Positions 61,113 to 64,000 of a stretch of DNA of 64,000 nucleotides are shown here, piece by piece. The notes beneath the pieces are model-generated. The model had not been told where the DNA came from, ran no database searches, and saw only the letters and a list, made by a program, of their open reading frames with translations. The stretch is from Candidatus Rokuibacteriota bacterium. Its GTDB lineage: Bacteria > Methylomirabilota > Methylomirabilia > Rokubacteriales > CSP1-6. The DNA lies in the NCBI GenBank assembly GCA_003220225.1, contig QHRU01000031.1:115737-179736 (forward strand). Reading direction: 5' to 3'. Position numbers and translations under genes: made by a program. The stretch's first letter is position 1; every line of letters begins with the position of its first letter.

Positions 61113-62565
61113 GCGGCCGTCCCGCCGTCATCTGACGGTCGTGGTCGTCGTCTGGGCGCTGACGGTCCCCGCAGTTCCGCACCCGACCGAGGCGCAAGTG
61201 ACCATCGAGGCACCGCCCGAGTCGTTCGGTCTCTCCGTGTGTTCGAAACCGCCCGTGGCGCAGAGCACCAATCCGGTCCTGCGCGATCTACGGACGGAGT
61301 TCAGGGACCTGCTCTTCGACGTCTGTCGCGTGAAAGAGGACTACAAGGAGGGCGGCTTCCGCGGCATGCTCGAACGCCAATTCGGGACGGTCCAGGATCT
61401 GATCGCCGACGTCTTCACCGGCCCCGGTCTGCATCCGACGATCGGCGGCATCGTGCCCGAGAGCGGGACCGCGTTGGGCGCAGCGCTGAACGGCGAGTTG
61501 GACCGCACCGAGGCGCCCCACCTTCGGTTCACGAACAGCGTCGAGGCGCGCGCATCGGAGAGCGGTTTCTGGGCGGCCGGCGCGGTGTCCCACATGCAGT
61601 TCGACTGGTACCGCGTGTATGACGTTGGCTCGTTACGGATGCCCCAGGTCACCGTCGCAATCAAGCATTTCAATCTTCCCGAGATGCCGTTCTTCGGCCT
61701 GGGCGACCAGACGACGCTCCGCAACCGGTCGTTGTTCAAGCTGACAGAGACCGAGCTGCCGATCCTGGTGGATTTCCCCGTGGCGTGGGGACTGACGTTG
61801 TCGGCGCAGGCGACCACGCTTTACGCGACGTCGGATCCGTCCCGGACCTTCATCAGCCGGTTCTCCGAGTCGTCGGTGCCGGGCATCCGGGCGCGCACGA
61901 CGTACGTCGTCCCCGGACTCATCGCGACCTATCGCTCTCCGGACGTGCTCTACGGGCTGTCCGGCGAGGCCCGCGTGAGTTACGAGGCGTACGAGGCGCT
62001 GGCGGGAGGACCGTTCTCGTTCGAGCGATTCGAAGCGCGCATGGCGGTGCACTACGGCCTCGAGGATCGCCCGATCCTCCAGGGAAAATTCTCTTACTTG
62101 CAAAGTCTGGTTCGCACGAGTCGGTTGAGTGGCGAAGCGAACCTCGTCATCAGTGAGCCGCGGGCACACAGCGCCGTGCCGTTCTATCTCCAGCCAACAT
62201 TGGGCGGCGGCGACATCCATAACGAAAATTGGCTCAGGAGCTATACGAACTACCGGTTCAGGGCGCCGAACGTGGTCGCGTATGCCGTGACCTATGAAAA
62301 GCGACTCGTCGATCCGTTCGGCCTCTTCATCTACGCGCAATGGGGGAAAACGGGGCTGAACCCCCATGAGCTCGGTTTCGACCGACTGAAGCGCAGCATC
62401 GGTGTGGGCATGACGTTACGACTCGGCGGCAGATCGGTGGCGGAATTTTCGTTTGCGTGGGGCGGTGGCGAAGGCAGTCACATTTACTCGACGGGCAATA
62501 CGAACAACGCGATCGGATTCGGAGCGCGCGCGGCTGGCACCGTCGGTCTTCGGGGAGTGTTCTAG
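61102..62565 (+). CDS. Outer-membrane beta-barrel-like protein
   Basis: 487 residues from a GTG at 61102 with GGAGGG just upstream, overlapping the phosphoesterase stop. Signal peptide 'HLTVVVVVWALTVPAVPHPT'. The rest alternates polar and hydrophobic residues in barrel-like strands, for example 'PQVTVAIKHFNLPEMPFFGL', 'YKFRAPNVVAYAV'-like segments and 'VGMTLRLGGRSVAEFSFAWG', and the chain ends GLRGVF with C-terminal Phe, the BAM recognition pattern. Residues about 60-110 form a small helical N-terminal part. Resembles BamA-C-terminal/Omp85-like or 'BamA/TamA' family barrels in size, but no POTRA domain is seen. Co-expressed with the phosphoesterase. Confidence 0.75.
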   Translation: MIPRRPSRRHLTVVVVVWALTVPAVPHPTEAQVTIEAPPESFGLSVCSKPPVAQSTNPVLRDLRTEFRDLLFDVCRVKEDYKEGGFRGMLERQFGTVQDLIADVFTGPGLHPTIGGIVPESGTALGAALNGELDRTEAPHLRFTNSVEARASESGFWAAGAVSHMQFDWYRVYDVGSLRMPQVTVAIKHFNLPEMPFFGLGDQTTLRNRSLFKLTETELPILVDFPVAWGLTLSAQATTLYATSDPSRTFISRFSESSVPGIRARTTYVVPGLIATYRSPDVLYGLSGEARVSYEAYEALAGGPFSFERFEARMAVHYGLEDRPILQGKFSYLQSLVRTSRLSGEANLVISEPRAHSAVPFYLQPTLGGGDIHNENWLRSYTNYRFRAPNVVAYAVTYEKRLVDPFGLFIYAQWGKTGLNPHELGFDRLKRSIGVGMTLRLGGRSVAEFSFAWGGGEGSHIYSTGNTNNAIGFGARAAGTVGLRGVF

Positions 62566-62629
62566 AAAGGCCGGGGGGCGCCGCGCCGCTAGAATCGCTC
62601 ACCGGGCGCCGTTGCTCCCCCGAGGTAGA

Positions 62630-63662
62630 TCAGTTGGTGTCGTCGACACGGATCAGCTCGCCGACCAGCGGCTGTACCCGCCGCGCCAACTGCGAGAAGT
62701 TGCTCTCAACAGTCGCCGGTGTCCAGGTGATCTCGAGTCGGCGGCCGTCCCGCGGCTTGACGACGAGCGTCGCTTTGTTCTGCAGCACCGCCGAGAGCTG
62801 GCGCGCCTCGACCGTCGCCGGGTAGACGCCGCCCCCGCGGTTGCTTCCCGAGGCGACCCACGCGAGCACCATGCTCGGCCCCACGCCTCCCGCGTCGACC
62901 ATCGCCCACAGGACGATGCTCTCGCCGAGGAGGCCGTACCAGAGTCCGCCGACGGAAGCGAGGTCGGGCGGCAGACCTTCCGGCCCGGCGAGGACGCGCA
63001 CCTGGCTCGGCAGCCCAGGCAGGAGCTCGCGGGCCACGGTCCACCCACCGCCCCCGGATGGGCACGCGAACGGCCCCGCCTGGAGAACCGGCGCGGACAG
63101 GAACTCCTGGAGGCAGTGGCCGTAGCGGAGCGCGAAGTTGCCGCCCGTGGCTCCGCCGTGGCCGCTGAGGCCCGCGCGCTCGTCGAGCATCAAGTAGGGC
63201 CGGCCCGTGGCCGCGAGAATCGGCCCCGCGGTCTTCCCGCGGTCGGGATGGCCGAAGAGCTCATCCCTGCCTGGGAACACCACGGCGACACGCTCGCTCT
63301 TGGCGAGGCGCAGGCGCTCGTCGGTCGGCCCCTGGGTCCGGCTGTTGCCGATCGTCGTCTCCATGCCGGGCGCGATTGCGATCGTCGCGAAGAGATCGGA
63401 CGAGGTCGTGCCGACCTCGAGCGCGACGCGCCCGCCGAACGACTGGCCCGCGATCACGATCTTCCGGTACCCACGCGCGCGCTGCGTCTTGATCTCCTCC
63501 AGCACGCGCTCTTCCGCGCGCCGATACGAATCCGCGCCCTCGGCCAGAGGATCACGCCGCGGGCCTGTCGGGGCCGAAGATCTTCATGTCGCAGAAACCG
63601 TATTCGAGCCAGTAGAAGCGACCGCCGGCCTCCTGGCCGCAGCGCAGCGGATCGGCGGCCAT
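62630..63662 (-). pseudogene. Secreted alpha/beta hydrolase, broken near its N-terminus
   Basis: The downstream part (63550 to 62630) is long and open: 'RGYRKIVIAGQSFGGRVALE' has the GxSxG nucleophile elbow, then 'IAPGMETTIGNSRTQG', a DxxF-type Asp region 'VVFPGRDELFGHPDRG', and 'LSGHGGATGGNFALRYGHC' with a candidate His. Upstream, 'GRFYWLEYGFCDMKIFGPDR' and RGVILWP lie in two other frames within 100 bp, and the usual segment between 'VILW' and 'RAEERVLEEIKTQ' is missing. So at least two indels or a deletion remove the oxyanion-loop region. Confidence 0.6.
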
Positions 63663-63939
63663 CGTAGCTCCCACGCGGCCGCCCCGGCGCGGCTGCGGGC
63701 CTCGGCGTACGAACCGGCGACGACGGTCGCGTCCACGATCAGGGGCAGGCACGGCGCCGCGATCCCGGCCTTCTTCGCTTCCTGCACGCAGGCCGCGTAA
63801 CTCGCGAACGCGGACGCGCCGCTCCAGCCGCACACCCCGCGCGCTGCCGCCGGATCGTGCGCGTAGTGGAACTGACCCAGGACGAGGCGGGCCAGGTTGC
63901 GGGTCGATACTGGTGGCCTTCGGCAACCCCGTAGGACAT
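63663..63939 (-). other. Open stretch of coding character upstream of the broken hydrolase
   Basis: A minus-strand frame reads 'NLARLVLGQFHYAHDPAAAR', 'SAFASYAACVQEAKKAGIAA' and 'PCLPLIVDATVVAGSYAEAR' and then runs into the hydrolase fragment in another frame. It looks protein-coding but has no convincing start or family. The last 60 bp of the window hold nothing recognised. Confidence 0.3.
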
Positions 63940-64000
63940 CAGTCCTCCAGTTTGCGTGAAGGAGTTAGTCCAAGCTAGCGCCGGGAGTCGGGCCTGCTGG

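Overview
The window is 64 kb of high-GC DNA. It looks like a Gram-negative soil or subsurface bacterium: many Tat-exported binding proteins, lipoproteins, an outer-membrane-type barrel ending in Phe, and frequent GTG/TTG starts inside tightly overlapping operons. The dominance of peptide/opine-type ABC transporters next to amidohydrolases, M20 and M24 enzymes resembles Candidatus Rokubacteria/Methylomirabilota. That placement is inference only, because there is no rRNA, intact tRNA or ribosomal marker here.

Layout. 1-11.1 kb: partial DUF922 lipoprotein, FecR-domain protein with a Thr-Pro repeat tail, Tat-exported amidohydrolase, a four-gene minus operon (TAXI binding protein, two secreted unknowns, HupE/UreJ membrane protein), acetamidase/formamidase, MBL hydrolase and an orphan peptide-binding protein. 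11.1-25.7 kb: remnant of a TSUP permease, then a spermidine/putrescine-type ABC operon ending in an M24-fold enzyme without metal ligands. Divergent from it are an M20 peptidase and an FAD-dependent amine oxidase. Next comes a convergent peptide ABC operon led by a second, ligand-poor M20 protein. These two systems look like uptake plus hydrolysis/oxidation of amino-acid-like substrates.

25.7-33.7 kb is a decayed, mosaic zone: DUF899 and response-regulator pieces, an apparently intact gas-vesicle GvpA/J-like gene, a truncated second GvpA, an intact subtilisin-like protease, a penicillin-acylase scrap and truncated unknowns. It then gives way to a VOC protein and a large cyclase/AAA/TPR regulator. 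A 3' half of tRNA-Glu lies at 33.62 kb and 16 bp of the same sequence recurs at 48.14 kb.

33.7-46.1 kb is one 13-gene minus-strand operon: IclR regulator, three-subunit molybdenum hydroxylase, LLM flavin monooxygenase, MoaD-like protein, HapK-like barrel, complete peptide-type ABC importer and SDR. A large nested palindrome covers the IclR start. It reads as a regulated pathway for import and oxidation of an unknown, perhaps heterocyclic, compound. 46.1-48.1 kb holds a class V aminotransferase with a partial decayed duplicate, and a monooxygenase-fold protein.

48.6-53.4 kb carries small secreted proteins, a frameshifted Tat protein, two adjacent beta-helix proteins (one broken) and a ZnuA scrap. 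53.4-59.1 kb is the most interesting part: a TfuA-like protein, a YcaO enzyme and, just upstream, an unlisted 34-residue basic peptide with a VKGG motif. Together they form a candidate thioamide-type RiPP or peptide-modification locus, next to a permuted papain-like protein and a Ser-rich lipoprotein. The window ends with a phospholipase-C-type phosphoesterase, an outer-membrane-type protein and a broken alpha/beta hydrolase.
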